Counted from the first letter of the stretch, positions 51,220-59,572 are shown. The stretch is DNA of 64,000 nt from Archangium gephyra (GCA_003243425.1 QFQP01000004.1:1-64000); one strand, 5' to 3'. The notes: generated by a model from the letters alone, not told the origin. Program-made: numbers and translations.

Positions 51220-51609
51220 ATGGCGCGAGCGACGACGAAGAAGCCGGCAGTGACGGGGCGTCGGTACCCGCGTTTCAAGCTCGACGTCGACTGGTTCGTC
51301 GAATCGCGCGGCTGCTCGACGTTGGGTCGCGGCCTCGAACTCTCGGTGCGAAGCGCACTCTTGCCGGTCACGTGCGCGAGCCCGTTCCTGAGTGACGTGA
51401 CGCTCTACGTTTCCCTGCCAGCGCGGGCGCGCATGTTCAAAGCGCGCTGCACCGCGAAGCTGCACGCCGGTCGTGGCTGGGTCCTTCAGTTCGAGGAGGT
51501 CGCCCCTGAAGACCTGCAGCTCCTTGGGCACACGCTCGTGACGGAGTTCGGTGTCGCCGCGCTGCCAAACCTCGAAAACCGGTTGGAACAGACGCTCTCG
51601 CTCACCTGA
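51220..51609 (+). CDS. PilZ-domain protein
   Basis: A 129-residue single PilZ domain, the usual c-di-GMP receptor fold. The RRYPRFKLDVDWFV segment supplies the RxxxR-type arginines; the second motif, usually (D/N)xSxxG, is degenerate here (GRGLELSVRSALL), so nucleotide binding is uncertain. The ATG at 51220 is chosen by domain position; an ATG seven codons upstream is in frame. Located just before the pseudo-receiver/DUF4388 gene. Confidence 0.82.
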   Translation: MARATTKKPAVTGRRYPRFKLDVDWFVESRGCSTLGRGLELSVRSALLPVTCASPFLSDVTLYVSLPARARMFKARCTAKLHAGRGWVLQFEEVAPEDLQLLGHTLVTEFGVAALPNLENRLEQTLSLT

Positions 51610-51627
51610 AATCAGCGGGTTGGCGAT

Positions 51628-51656
51628 TTGAGTGACGCGACAACTTGGCGTTAAGA
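51628..51656 (+). promoter_or_regulatory. Candidate promoter of the receiver/DUF4388 gene
   Basis: TTGAGT (51628-51633), 17-base spacer, TTAAGA (51651-51656), 28 bases before the ATG and just ahead of its GGAGGT ribosome site. Confidence 0.5.
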
Positions 51657-51684
51657 GGTGGGCCGCTGTCTTACGGAGGTCCAC

Positions 51685-53910
51685 ATGGCGCTCAGCACGA
51701 ATCTCTCCCCGACCGAAGCTCAGCTGACGACGAGCCCCACCCCGAAGCCGTTGGTGTTGGTGGTGGATCCCGATGAGTCGACGCGCTCGGTCCTCGAGGT
51801 CGCTCTCGGCCGTGACGGCTTCGAGGTGTGGAGCGCCGGCTCCGGGAAGCAGGGGCTCTCGCTGCTGACAGGCCGCCTGCCTGACGTGATCGTCCTCGAG
51901 TCGGATCTCGGGGGCGAAGAGGGCTTCACCTTCGTCGCGCAGATTCGAGGCGACGAGCGGTTGATGAAGATCCCCGTGCTGTTGCTGGCGCGCGCCGACG
52001 ACGAGAACGTGGAGGCGATGGCCGACGTGGTGGGCGTCGACGACTTCATTCAGAAGCCCGCGTTCGCGCGTGACATCTCGGCGCTGGTGCGTGTCGAGCT
52101 GGCGCGCCGTGCAGGCGGTGCGCTGGTGTTCGACGCGGCGCAGTTGCCGCCGGTGCAGTTGCTGCGCGCGATGTTGTCGTGCCCGCGCTCCGGCCGCCTG
52201 TTCCTCGTCAACGGCCGCGCTGAGATTCGTTTCCGCGCCGGGAAGATCATCGACGCGCGCTTCGACGGCCGCGGTGGGACGATCGACGCCGTGGTGCGTG
52301 CGCTCGCGTTGACGCGCGGTGGCTACAAGCTGGTGCTCGAACCGGTGAACGGCTTCGCGGAGCTGCAGTGCGGCCTGCGCGAAGTCGTCGAGCTGGTCTC
52401 TCCGCGGTTGCAGAAGTGGGCGCGCGTGATGGCGCGCTCGCTGCCGCTCGATTCACGGTTGACCGTCGATTTCACGCGCCTCGCCACGGGTCTCAAGGCC
52501 ATGCCCGACGAGCTCAATCATGTCGTGCAGCTCTTCGACGGCTTCCGCTCGACGGAACAGGTGCTGCTCGACAGCCCATTGACCGAAACGCTCACGCTCG
52601 AGGTCGCCACGCGGCTCTACCTGATGGGCGTGCTGACGCCGGCCAGGGGTACGGAAGACGAATTGCTCGTGCTGCGCCCGATGCCGCGCCTGTTCGAGCC
52701 CCGCGCGAGCGAAGCGCAGGAGCTGATGGACAAGCTCTTCGCCGGCACCGCCGAGATTCGGTCCGAGGGGGCGCACGAAGAAGACGAAGACTGGTATCCG
52801 AAGGCAGTGCAGGGCTCCGGTCTCGACGTCGCGGAGCCCGACGGCGGGTGGACCAGCGCGCCTGTGCCGACGGTGCTGTCGGAGGGCCTCGCGCCCGACG
52901 TGCTTCGTCAGATCGACGCGTTCCAGCTGCCGATGCAGGTCGAGCCGAAGCAGGAGACGCCTGCCGCCGAAGCCGCGAAGGACTTCGTGCGCACCGAGCC
53001 GTCGATGGGCGCCGACACCGTGATGGAGCTCGCCCTGATGCGCGCTTCGGAAGGTCAGTCGATCGAGTCCATCGAAGACGATCTCAACGCGCGCCTGATG
53101 GAGGTCGACGCGCCGCGCGGCGATCGCCAGGCCCGCATCGACACGCCGTACGTCGAGATGCCGCAGGTCGGGCTCTCTCGCATCAACACGCCAGCGGTCG
53201 ACATGAAGCCGGTGCTCGCGCGCGCGCAGACGCCCGTCGTCGACATGAAGACCGTCGAAGCGGACGCGGCCGCCAGCTTCTTCGCGGCTCCGCAGGCTGC
53301 GGCCACCGAGCTCGATGAAGAGCCCGTCGTGCCGATTCGCAAGCCGCGCAACGTGTGGCCGTTCGTGGCCGCGGCGATCCTCATCGGCATGCTCGCGGTG
53401 ATGTTCGAAGCGCGCGTGAGTGAAGAGCAGTCCGTGGTCAGCGCACCGCCGCCTGCGGTGGTCGTCGCGCCCGCGACGGTCACGCCTCCGCCGTCGTTGC
53501 CCGACATCGAAGAGCCCGAGTTCTACGACGAGGCCGCGCTGGTGCCCGAAGTGTCAGCCATCGACATCTCCGAGAACCTCGCGGAGGCGACGAAGCTCTA
53601 CGAGCGCGGCCAGTACAAGAAGGCCATCAGCATTCTCGAGCAGGCGGTCGTCGCCGATCCCGGGGCGGTGAACGCGTGGAACCTGTTGGGCCTGGCGCGT
53701 TACGACTTCGGTGACGTGAAGGGCGCGCGCGCGGCCGCCGATCAGGTGCTGACGCTCGAGCCGAAGAACGGCCGCGTGCAGATTCTCCTGGCGACGCTGC
53801 ACTTCGACGCCAACGAGAAGGAGCTGGGTCGCTCGGCGCTCCAGAAGTACCTCGAGCTCGAGCCCAACGGCCCTCACGTCGACGAAGCGAAGGCGCTTCT
53901 CAAGCAGTAG
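51685..53910 (+). CDS. Pseudo-receiver, DUF4388, transmembrane and TPR signalling protein
   Basis: A 741-residue protein. Residues about 24-145 are a CheY-like receiver (LVLVVDPDESTRSVLE, IQKP) in which the phospho-accepting Asp is replaced by Glu (VIVLESDLGGEEG) and the switch Thr is Ala (VLLLARA). A DUF4388-type domain follows at about 160-360. Then comes a long acidic, Pro-rich linker with repeated TPYVEMP, TPAVDMKP and TPVVDMKT pieces (about 485-530), a membrane helix at about 553-573 (WPFVAAAILIGMLAVMF), and C-terminal TPRs (about 625-735). The ATG at 51685 has a GGAGGT site. It may link c-di-GMP (PilZ neighbour) or gliding-type regulation; that is speculation. Confidence 0.87.
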   Translation: MALSTNLSPTEAQLTTSPTPKPLVLVVDPDESTRSVLEVALGRDGFEVWSAGSGKQGLSLLTGRLPDVIVLESDLGGEEGFTFVAQIRGDERLMKIPVLLLARADDENVEAMADVVGVDDFIQKPAFARDISALVRVELARRAGGALVFDAAQLPPVQLLRAMLSCPRSGRLFLVNGRAEIRFRAGKIIDARFDGRGGTIDAVVRALALTRGGYKLVLEPVNGFAELQCGLREVVELVSPRLQKWARVMARSLPLDSRLTVDFTRLATGLKAMPDELNHVVQLFDGFRSTEQVLLDSPLTETLTLEVATRLYLMGVLTPARGTEDELLVLRPMPRLFEPRASEAQELMDKLFAGTAEIRSEGAHEEDEDWYPKAVQGSGLDVAEPDGGWTSAPVPTVLSEGLAPDVLRQIDAFQLPMQVEPKQETPAAEAAKDFVRTEPSMGADTVMELALMRASEGQSIESIEDDLNARLMEVDAPRGDRQARIDTPYVEMPQVGLSRINTPAVDMKPVLARAQTPVVDMKTVEADAAASFFAAPQAAATELDEEPVVPIRKPRNVWPFVAAAILIGMLAVMFEARVSEEQSVVSAPPPAVVVAPATVTPPPSLPDIEEPEFYDEAALVPEVSAIDISENLAEATKLYERGQYKKAISILEQAVVADPGAVNAWNLLGLARYDFGDVKGARAAADQVLTLEPKNGRVQILLATLHFDANEKELGRSALQKYLELEPNGPHVDEAKALLKQ

Positions 53911-53934
53911 AAATCTTTCGGGGTTTTGAGGCGT

Positions 53935-53956
53935 GGGGTAAACATCTGTTCACCCC
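53935..53956. promoter_or_regulatory. LexA-box-like palindrome at the ruvC start
   Basis: GGGGTAAACA (53935-53944), TC, TGTTCACCCC (53947-53956): arms match 9 of 10, ending one base before the ruvC ATG. The core matches 15 of 17 positions of the Myxococcus xanthus LexA motif as I remember it (CTRHAMRYBYGTTCAGS). It covers the only -10-like bases (TAAACA) and leaves no room for a ribosome site, suggesting a near-leaderless transcript under SOS control. Confidence 0.6.
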
Positions 53957-54517
53957 ATGCGCGTCCTCGGCATTGACCCCGGCAGTCGGTTCCTCGGTTA
54001 CGGGGTCGTGGAGTGGAAGGGCCGCACGGCCATTCACGTGAACAGCGGCGTGGTGAAGGCCGACGGCAAGTCGCCACTTCATCTGCGGCTCTCGACCATC
54101 TTCACCGAGCTTCGCAGCGTGTTCGACGTGTACCGGCCCGATGCCGTCGCGGTCGAAGGCGTCTTCACGCACAAGAACGCGCGCAGCGCGTTGATTCTCG
54201 GTCACGCGCGTGGGGTGGCGTTGCTGCTGGCCGCGCAGAGCGGTGTCGACGTTCACGAATATGCGCCCGCGCGCGTGAAGAAGGCCGTGGGCGCCGGGGG
54301 CAACGACTCGAAGGAGTCCGTCGCGCGCATGGTGTCGATGTTGTTGCGGCTCCCGAATGATTTCGATCGGGCCGACGCCTCCGACGCGCTCGCGGTGGCG
54401 CTGTGTCACGTGAACCAGCTCCGCGTGCCGCGCGCGTCGCCGGCTGGAAAACCGGTGGGCGCCGGTGACACGTTCTTCTCGCGGCTCAAGCCGTCGGTGG
54501 TGAGGGCCGCGCCGTGA
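53957..54517 (+). CDS. ruvC: Holliday junction resolvase RuvC
   Basis: A 186-residue RNase H-fold endonuclease that cuts Holliday junctions. Acidic catalytic residues are visible: MRVLGIDPGSRFLGYG (Asp7), VAVEGVF (Glu near 68), and the C-terminal DRADASDALAVALCH aspartates. The start is fixed by the MRVLGIDPG family opening. The last 30 residues are a basic tail. The stop overlaps ruvA's GTG (GTGA). ruvB is not in the window after ruvA. Confidence 0.96.
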   Translation: MRVLGIDPGSRFLGYGVVEWKGRTAIHVNSGVVKADGKSPLHLRLSTIFTELRSVFDVYRPDAVAVEGVFTHKNARSALILGHARGVALLLAAQSGVDVHEYAPARVKKAVGAGGNDSKESVARMVSMLLRLPNDFDRADASDALAVALCHVNQLRVPRASPAGKPVGAGDTFFSRLKPSVVRAAP

Positions 54518-55116
54518 TCGCGCATCTCAAAGGGTTGATTCTCGAGAAGGGTGCCACCGAGGTGATCGTCGACGTGAACGGCGTCGGCTACCGCGTGGCG
54601 ATGTCGTTGCTGTCGTTGGCGCGGCTCCCCGAGAAGGGCGAGGCGATTTCGCTGCGTATTCGCACCGTGGTGCGTGAAGACGCGCTCGATCTCTATGGCT
54701 TCATGTCGGCCGTCGAAGAAGACCTCTTCCTTCAGCTGACCACCGTGAGTCACGTGGGCCCGAAGCTCGCGATCACCGTGTTGTCGGGGCTCGAGGTCGA
54801 CGAGCTGGTCGCGGCGATCGCGAAGGGAGACGTCGCGCGGCTCACGAAGATCCACGGCGTCGGCAAGAAGACCGCCGAGCGGCTCGTGCTCGAGCTCAAG
54901 GAGAAGGCGAAGTTGATGGGGAGCGCGGCGAGTCCGGGAACGAAACCGGCGAAGGCCGCGAAGTCTCCCAAGTCAGACCTCGTCAGCGCCCTGGTGAACC
55001 TCGGCTACAAGGAAGCGCAGGCCGAGCAGGCCTCGCAGAAGGCCGAAGAGAGCGCCGGAGCCGACGCTGGCTTCGAAGTGCTCTTCCGCGAAGCGCTCAA
55101 GGCTCTGCGGAGCTGA
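54514..55116 (+). CDS. ruvA: Holliday junction DNA helicase subunit RuvA
   Basis: A 200-residue RuvA tetramer subunit. Domain I OB-fold (MIAHLKGLILEKGATEVIVD), helix-hairpin-helix domain II with VGPKLAITVLSG and IHGVGKKTAERLVLEL, and domain III at the C-terminus (LVSALVNLGYKEAQAEQA), which contacts RuvB. It starts with GTG coupled to ruvC. Confidence 0.96.
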   Translation: MIAHLKGLILEKGATEVIVDVNGVGYRVAMSLLSLARLPEKGEAISLRIRTVVREDALDLYGFMSAVEEDLFLQLTTVSHVGPKLAITVLSGLEVDELVAAIAKGDVARLTKIHGVGKKTAERLVLELKEKAKLMGSAASPGTKPAKAAKSPKSDLVSALVNLGYKEAQAEQASQKAEESAGADAGFEVLFREALKALRS

Positions 55117-55117
55117 C

Positions 55118-55372
55118 CTACCGCTTGCCGAACAACAGGTTCTTGATGGCGAGCAGAATGACGCCGCCCACCGTCGCCACCATCACGCTGTAGAGGTTGA
55201 AGCCGGTGACATCGTGACCGCCGAAGTACGTGAACACGGCACCACCGATCATCGCGCCGATGATGCCGACGATGATGTTCCCGATGATGCCCTGACGCGC
55301 GTTGGTGCCCGCGAAGATGCTCGCCAACCAGCCAGAGATGCCGCCCAGAAACAGCCACGTGCAGATGCCCAT
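55118..55372 (-). CDS. GlsB/YeaQ/YmgE-family stress-response membrane protein
   Basis: An 84-residue protein of three membrane helices with the family's glycine spacing: MGICTWLFLGGISGWLASIF, then GIIGNIIVGIIGAMIGGAVF and a C-terminal VATVGGVILLAIKNLLFG. The family (transglycosylase-associated) is induced by stress; its biochemical role is unknown. It ends one base after the ruvA stop on the opposite strand. Confidence 0.92.
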   Translation of the reverse strand: MGICTWLFLGGISGWLASIFAGTNARQGIIGNIIVGIIGAMIGGAVFTYFGGHDVTGFNLYSVMVATVGGVILLAIKNLLFGKR

Positions 55373-55420
55373 GTGCGAATTGCCTCCTGAAGTCGCCTAC
55401 GTAACCACTGCGCGGCGATT

Positions 55421-56446
55421 TCAGAAGAGCGCGAGTTGCGGTTCCAATCGGGGAGGGCGGCGGAAGGTGCTCGGCCGCTCCGGCCAGCGGGGCGCATTCA
55501 TGCCGAGGCGGCGAACGCAGCTCTCGAAGACCTGCTCGATCGCGTCGGCGTACTGACCTTCACCACGCCCACGCACGCCCCAGCGCGAGTCGTAGAGCTT
55601 TCCGCCGCGCGTCTCCCGAACGCGATGGAGGATCTTGTCGGCGCGCAACGGCAGCGCAGCGCGAATGCGCGTCTCGAACACGTCTTTCACCGAGCCGGGC
55701 AACCGCAGCAGCACGTAGCCCGCTGACTTCGCGCCCGCATCGCGGGCCGCCTCGAGCACGTAGGCCATGCCGTCGTCGGAGACGCCGGGAATGATCGGCG
55801 CCACCATCACGGTCACCTCCAGCCCGGCGTCGGTGAGCTTCTTGATCGTCGCAATGCGCCGCTTCGGAGTCGCCACACCGGGTTCGATGCCGCGCGCGAG
55901 GTCCTGATCCCAGATCGGCACGGAGATCGCGACGTGAACGCTCGCGTCGCGCTTGAGCTGCTGCAGCACGTCGATGTCACGTTCGATCAGCGGCGCCTTG
56001 GTGATGATCGAGACGGGGTTGCGGTACTCCGCGCAGACCTCGAGGCAGGAGCGCGTGAGCTTCAGCGTCGCTTCGGTGGGTTGGTAGCAATCGGTGACGC
56101 CCGAGAACATCACCAGCTCTCCCTTCCACGAGGGCCGGTCGAACTGCGCGCGCAGCAGCCGGGCCGCTTCGCGCTTCACGACGATCTTGGTATCGAAATC
56201 AGTGCCGGCACCCCACGACAGATACTCGTGCGAAGGGCGCGCGAAGCAATACGCACACGCGTGATTGCAGCCGCGGTACGGATTGACCGAGTAGTTGAAG
56301 CCGATGTCGGGCGAGTCGTTTTTCGCGAGGATGGTCTGACTCGCGTCGTCGAAGAGCTCCACCTTCGCCAGGGGGATCTCTTCGAGGTACTCGACTTCGC
56401 TGCTCGCCCACGGGTTGGGCGGGTTGGCGATGGCTTGCGGTTTCAT
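55421..56446 (-). CDS. PA0069-family radical SAM protein (SplB-like)
   Basis: A 341-residue radical SAM enzyme related to spore photoproduct lyase-like proteins. Seen: SVNPYRGCNHACAYCFARPS, with the CxxxCxxC iron-sulphur site near residues 62-69; VMFSGVTDCYQPTE; SIITKAPLIERDIDVL; and a C-terminal RLEPQLALF. The substrate is unknown; this family often sits with DNA-repair functions. The ATG at 56446 is chosen with GGAGG upstream. A perfect LexA-like palindrome 19 bases upstream suggests DNA-damage induction. Confidence 0.88.
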   Translation of the reverse strand: MKPQAIANPPNPWASSEVEYLEEIPLAKVELFDDASQTILAKNDSPDIGFNYSVNPYRGCNHACAYCFARPSHEYLSWGAGTDFDTKIVVKREAARLLRAQFDRPSWKGELVMFSGVTDCYQPTEATLKLTRSCLEVCAEYRNPVSIITKAPLIERDIDVLQQLKRDASVHVAISVPIWDQDLARGIEPGVATPKRRIATIKKLTDAGLEVTVMVAPIIPGVSDDGMAYVLEAARDAGAKSAGYVLLRLPGSVKDVFETRIRAALPLRADKILHRVRETRGGKLYDSRWGVRGRGEGQYADAIEQVFESCVRRLGMNAPRWPERPSTFRRPPRLEPQLALF

Positions 56447-56464
56447 GGCACCGCAAGCCTCCAA

Positions 56465-56480
56465 CTGAACACATGTTCAG
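56465..56480. promoter_or_regulatory. LexA-box-like palindrome upstream of the radical SAM gene
   Basis: CTGAACA (56465-56471), CA, TGTTCAG (56474-56480): a perfect 7-base palindrome that also fits GAAC-N4-GTTC and CTG-N10-CAG. With the next G it matches 16 of 17 positions of the M. xanthus LexA motif as I recall it. It abuts TTGACC (minus strand, 56485-56480), the likely -35. Located between the preceding stop (56482) and the gene's ATG. Confidence 0.72.
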
Positions 56481-56481
56481 G

Positions 56482-56814
56482 TCAAGCTGCGAGAATGCGC
56501 TCGAACCCCAGCTGCACGCTCTGCGCGCTGGCGCGGCGGCCCATCGAGGTGAGGAACATCGGCACGCGGTTCACTTCGACCTTCTGAACGTGGAGCGTCT
56601 CCTGCTCCCAGCTCAGCGTCTGGCGCTTCGACGACGCGCCCAGGGCGCCCATCCACTCGACGTCGGCGTTGCCCGCGCCCGCGACCAGGAAGCCGTCTTC
56701 GGTGGTCACCGCCATCGCGCCGATGCCTTCGCGCTCGCGCAGTGACTCGAGGAAGAGGTTGAGTGCCTGGTGGGCCTTCTCGCTACGGCGGACGCGTCGT
56801 TCGGTCTTGGTCAT
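56482..56814 (-). CDS. Small roadblock/LC7-like protein (putative)
   Basis: A 110-residue protein with a charged N-terminal helix (TKTERRVRRSEKAHQALN) and a core reading LREREGIGAMAVTTEDGFLVAG followed by a helix (DVEWMGALGASS) and strands, similar to the roadblock/LC7 fold used by regulators of small GTPases such as MglB. The match is by pattern only. It ends right at the LexA-like box preceding the radical SAM gene. Function unknown. Confidence 0.65.
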   Translation of the reverse strand: MTKTERRVRRSEKAHQALNLFLESLREREGIGAMAVTTEDGFLVAGAGNADVEWMGALGASSKRQTLSWEQETLHVQKVEVNRVPMFLTSMGRRASAQSVQLGFERILAA

Positions 56815-56884
56815 GACGACAAGCCTGAAGCAGCTGCGACAGGTCGCAAGATTTCAGCCGGCGAAGACCTTGTCGGCGACTTCA

Positions 56885-57247
56885 TCATCTGCCCTCGGGC
56901 CCGAAATCAATGAGCGCGCACAGCGCCTTCCAATCGGTCTTCGCGTCGATCACCACGCCCACGACCTTCGTGCTCCAGGTCGTTCCCCACGCGCACGGAA
57001 AGTACGGAGCCCGCGGCGGTTCGACGGCGCGAAACGTGACCATCACCAGCGGCCCGTCGGCGCGCGCGGCCTTCGCGTACGTCGGAGGGTGACCTTCGAA
57101 CACCGTCAGCACGTGCGCGAAGTTCCGCTTCTTCACCGTGAAACGGGTGCCGATCCACGCGTCTTCTTCGGTGACGCCGTCGAGCGACAGGCAGATCTTC
57201 CGGAGTTTCTGCAGCACCGTCGCGGGGAGCGCAGGCCGCAGCGTCAC
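56885..57247 (-). CDS. MmcQ/YjbR-family protein
   Basis: A 120-residue YjbR/MmcQ (CyaY-like fold) protein: KLRKICLSLDGVTEEDAWIG, TRFTVKKRNFAHVL, and the C-terminal WKALCALIDFG. The family may bind DNA but is poorly understood. The ATG overlaps the stop of the first matrixin (ATGA), so it ends a four-gene operon. Confidence 0.85.
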   Translation of the reverse strand: MTLRPALPATVLQKLRKICLSLDGVTEEDAWIGTRFTVKKRNFAHVLTVFEGHPPTYAKAARADGPLVMVTFRAVEPPRAPYFPCAWGTTWSTKVVGVVIDAKTDWKALCALIDFGPEGR

Positions 57248-58140
57248 GAACGCTTTCGACGCCGCAGCAACGCAGCGAGCGCCAGCATCACCGCGGGAGC
57301 GCCCAGCACGCTCGAGTTCGCGCAGCTCACGCCGAAGGTGCCCACGTTGCGCGCGATGATGCGGTTGCGCAGCACGGCCAATTCGTCACACGGCGTCGGC
57401 GGCAGCCCGCGCGGGTACGTCTGACAGAACCCACTCGCCGTGCCGGTGTCGATGACACGCTTGATGGTCTCTCCCACGGGCGCGGTCGGGGCCATCGTCG
57501 ACATCACGTCTTCCACGTGATCGAAGCCGACCGCGTGACCGATCTCGTGCGTCGCGGTGTTCTGAACGTCGTTGGCAACGCAAGTGACCTCTTCGCGGCC
57601 GGCTTCACACGGTGGGGCGCTGAGCGTCGTGAACAGGAAGTTCGAGGCGTTGAACTCGATGTCGGCGTCGACGGCGACGCCGGTGCGCGTGCTGTAGGTG
57701 ACCGTGGTGAGGCCGATCGTGCCTTCGCTGTGATCCCAGCAGCCGTACTTGTTGGCGCACGAGCCGTCGGACAGACACGAATCGGTCAGCGGCACCACGT
57801 CGCGGCAGCCGTCTTCACGAAACACGAGCACGTTCTCGCTCTCGGTGCCTTTGCCGACGCGCGGGTTGGCGATGCGCGCTCCACGCGTGAACGTGAAGTC
57901 GGAGCACGTCACCGCGACCGCCTGCCAGGTGGCGAACGCCGAGTCGATCGCGGTGAACTCCGATTCGCCCGGCGTGCGTGAACTGCCGCCTTCGCCGACG
58001 CGGTACACGAAGTCGCGCTTCGACCACGTCACGCACATGACGCTGCCTTTCGACTCACTGGCGACCGTGCGCAGGTACTGCTGCGCAGCAGCCGGAGTGG
58101 CGATGAGCAACGTCATGGCGATGACGCGAACCCAGGTCAT
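57244..58140 (-). CDS. Matrixin-type zinc metalloprotease with MYXO-CTERM-like tail (1)
   Basis: A 298-residue secreted protease. Signal peptide VRVIAMTLLIATPAAAQ; catalytic zinc motif THEIGHAVGFDH (HExxHxxGxxH) near residue 208, followed by the met-turn MSTMAP. Several cysteine pairs are present upstream (CRDVVPLTDSCLSDGSC). It ends with GVSCANSSVLGAPAVMLALA then LLRRRKRS: a Cys, a hydrophobic helix and an arginine cluster, as in MYXO-CTERM sorting signals processed by myxosortase. Paralogous to the next gene upstream, with four-base overlaps on both sides. Confidence 0.9.
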   Translation of the reverse strand: MTWVRVIAMTLLIATPAAAQQYLRTVASESKGSVMCVTWSKRDFVYRVGEGGSSRTPGESEFTAIDSAFATWQAVAVTCSDFTFTRGARIANPRVGKGTESENVLVFREDGCRDVVPLTDSCLSDGSCANKYGCWDHSEGTIGLTTVTYSTRTGVAVDADIEFNASNFLFTTLSAPPCEAGREEVTCVANDVQNTATHEIGHAVGFDHVEDVMSTMAPTAPVGETIKRVIDTGTASGFCQTYPRGLPPTPCDELAVLRNRIIARNVGTFGVSCANSSVLGAPAVMLALAALLRRRKRS

Positions 58141-59000
58141 GTGCGGCGGCGCCTCCGCAACAGGGTGGCCAGCGCGAGGCCCACGAAGGCGACGGGCGCC
58201 GAGCTGCAGCCGCTCGACTTTCCGAGCGTCGGTTCCACGGTCTTGAGCACGCAGGTCCTGGAAGGTTTGCCAGCCGGGTAGACCTCGCACACGAAGCGCG
58301 CGGTGCCCGAGTCGAGCAGCCGCTTCGAGGTCTCACCCAGCTTCGCGCTGGGCGCCATCGTGCTCATCGCCTGCCCGATGTGGCTCAAGCCGAGCAGGTG
58401 ACCCAGCTCATGCGTCGCGGTGTTCTGAATGTCGCTGGCCACGCAGCTCTGGCTGACGAGCTCGACCGAGGGGCAGGGCGGCGAATCGACGGTCGTGAAC
58501 ACGAAGCTCGGGGTGTTGAACTCGATGTCCGAATCGAGAATGCGGCCGGTCTTCGGGTTGTACGAGGTGGTGGTGATGGCGATCGCCGCGGCCTGGTGCT
58601 GCCAGCAGTCGTACTTCGTGCCGCAGTCGTCGTTCTCTTCCTTCCAGCAGGCGTCCGTGGGCGCCACCGAGTCGGTGCACTTCGTCTGCCGGAAGAGGAT
58701 GACGTTCTGGTTATCCTGATCGTCGAACAGGCCGGTCTGCCGTGAATCGGTGCGTGTGCCGTCGGCGATGGTGAGGCTCGAACACGAATTGAGCTGCGTC
58801 TGCCACGCGGTGACCGCCTTGCCGAACGCGGCGAATTCGGTGCCGTTGTTCTCGGGATTTCCGGCGTTGTTCTGGTGCAGCACGATGGCGGTGTTCTCCG
58901 GCCACCAGAGGCATTGCGACATGGGGTCGTCGGAATCGACGCGGCTGCGCACATAGCCGGTCTGCGTCAGCAGAATCGCGAGGCTGAGCTGGGCGATCAT
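58137..59000 (-). CDS. Matrixin-type zinc metalloprotease with MYXO-CTERM-like tail (2)
   Basis: A 287-residue paralogue of the downstream protease. Leader MIAQLSLAILLTQTGYV; zinc motif THELGHLLGLSHI with Met-turn MSTMAPSAKLGET; shared layout of CTDSVAPTDACW, WQHQAAAIAITTTSYNPKTG and DIEFNTPSFVFTTVDSPPC. The C-terminus, GCSSAPVAFVGLALATLLRRRRRT, is spread over the last 24 residues as Cys, helix and Arg cluster (MYXO-CTERM-like). The two differ enough to be an old duplication. Coupled by ATGA overlaps to its neighbours. Confidence 0.9.
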   Translation of the reverse strand: MIAQLSLAILLTQTGYVRSRVDSDDPMSQCLWWPENTAIVLHQNNAGNPENNGTEFAAFGKAVTAWQTQLNSCSSLTIADGTRTDSRQTGLFDDQDNQNVILFRQTKCTDSVAPTDACWKEENDDCGTKYDCWQHQAAAIAITTTSYNPKTGRILDSDIEFNTPSFVFTTVDSPPCPSVELVSQSCVASDIQNTATHELGHLLGLSHIGQAMSTMAPSAKLGETSKRLLDSGTARFVCEVYPAGKPSRTCVLKTVEPTLGKSSGCSSAPVAFVGLALATLLRRRRRT

Positions 59001-59572
59001 GGCGTGGTCTTCACCGGGCTCGTGGGCTGCGGCGCCGTCGGCAAGGTGGCCACCACCTGGGCGCGCAGCGAGCTCAGAGACACCGCCAGCGCCGACGGCT
59101 GCACCGGCTGACGCGTCGAAGGGTCGAGGAAGAGCGCGTCACCTTCGAGGGCCTGCCGAGCCGTGTCTCCGTCGACGCGGAAGACGCCCTGCATCATGCC
59201 GGTGAGCATGAAGCGCTCGCCGCGCGGCTCGAGGAAGAGCACCACTTCATCACCGCGGCGGAAGGGAATCGTGCCGTGAACGACCTGGCCGACCTCGCCG
59301 ATCACGCCGCCCTGCTGCATGACGGTGACCGTCTCGCGGTGCGTGCCTTTCCACGTCTCGCGAACCTCGATCACCGCGTCGGTCATGATGCGCGCGCCGT
59401 CTTTGGTCCACCGGGCGTCGACCGACTTCACGGTGCCGCGAACGACGGCCCCGGAGCCCTTCGACAACGCAGCGACATCGAGCGCGAGCAACGTGGTCGC
59501 GTGCGCCAGCGCCGCGAGCAGCAGCGCGCCCAGCGCGAAACTTCGTGGAAGACGAGACATGCGAAGCACCAT
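58997..59572 (-). CDS. Secreted protein preceding the matrixin pair
   Basis: A 191-residue exported protein, unrecognised. Signal peptide RSFALGALLLAALAHA; mature part mostly beta (GAVVRGTVKSVDARWTKDG, DAVIEVRETWKGTHRETV, GDEVVLFLEPRGERFMLTGM), perhaps an OB-like or lipocalin-like barrel. Such proteins are often encoded beside myxobacterial matrixins, possibly as a chaperone or inhibitor, but that is a guess. The ATG at 59572 has a GGAG site; the next ATG four codons on is also possible. First gene of the operon. Confidence 0.75.
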   Translation of the reverse strand: MVLRMSRLPRSFALGALLLAALAHATTLLALDVAALSKGSGAVVRGTVKSVDARWTKDGARIMTDAVIEVRETWKGTHRETVTVMQQGGVIGEVGQVVHGTIPFRRGDEVVLFLEPRGERFMLTGMMQGVFRVDGDTARQALEGDALFLDPSTRQPVQPSALAVSLSSLRAQVVATLPTAPQPTSPVKTTP

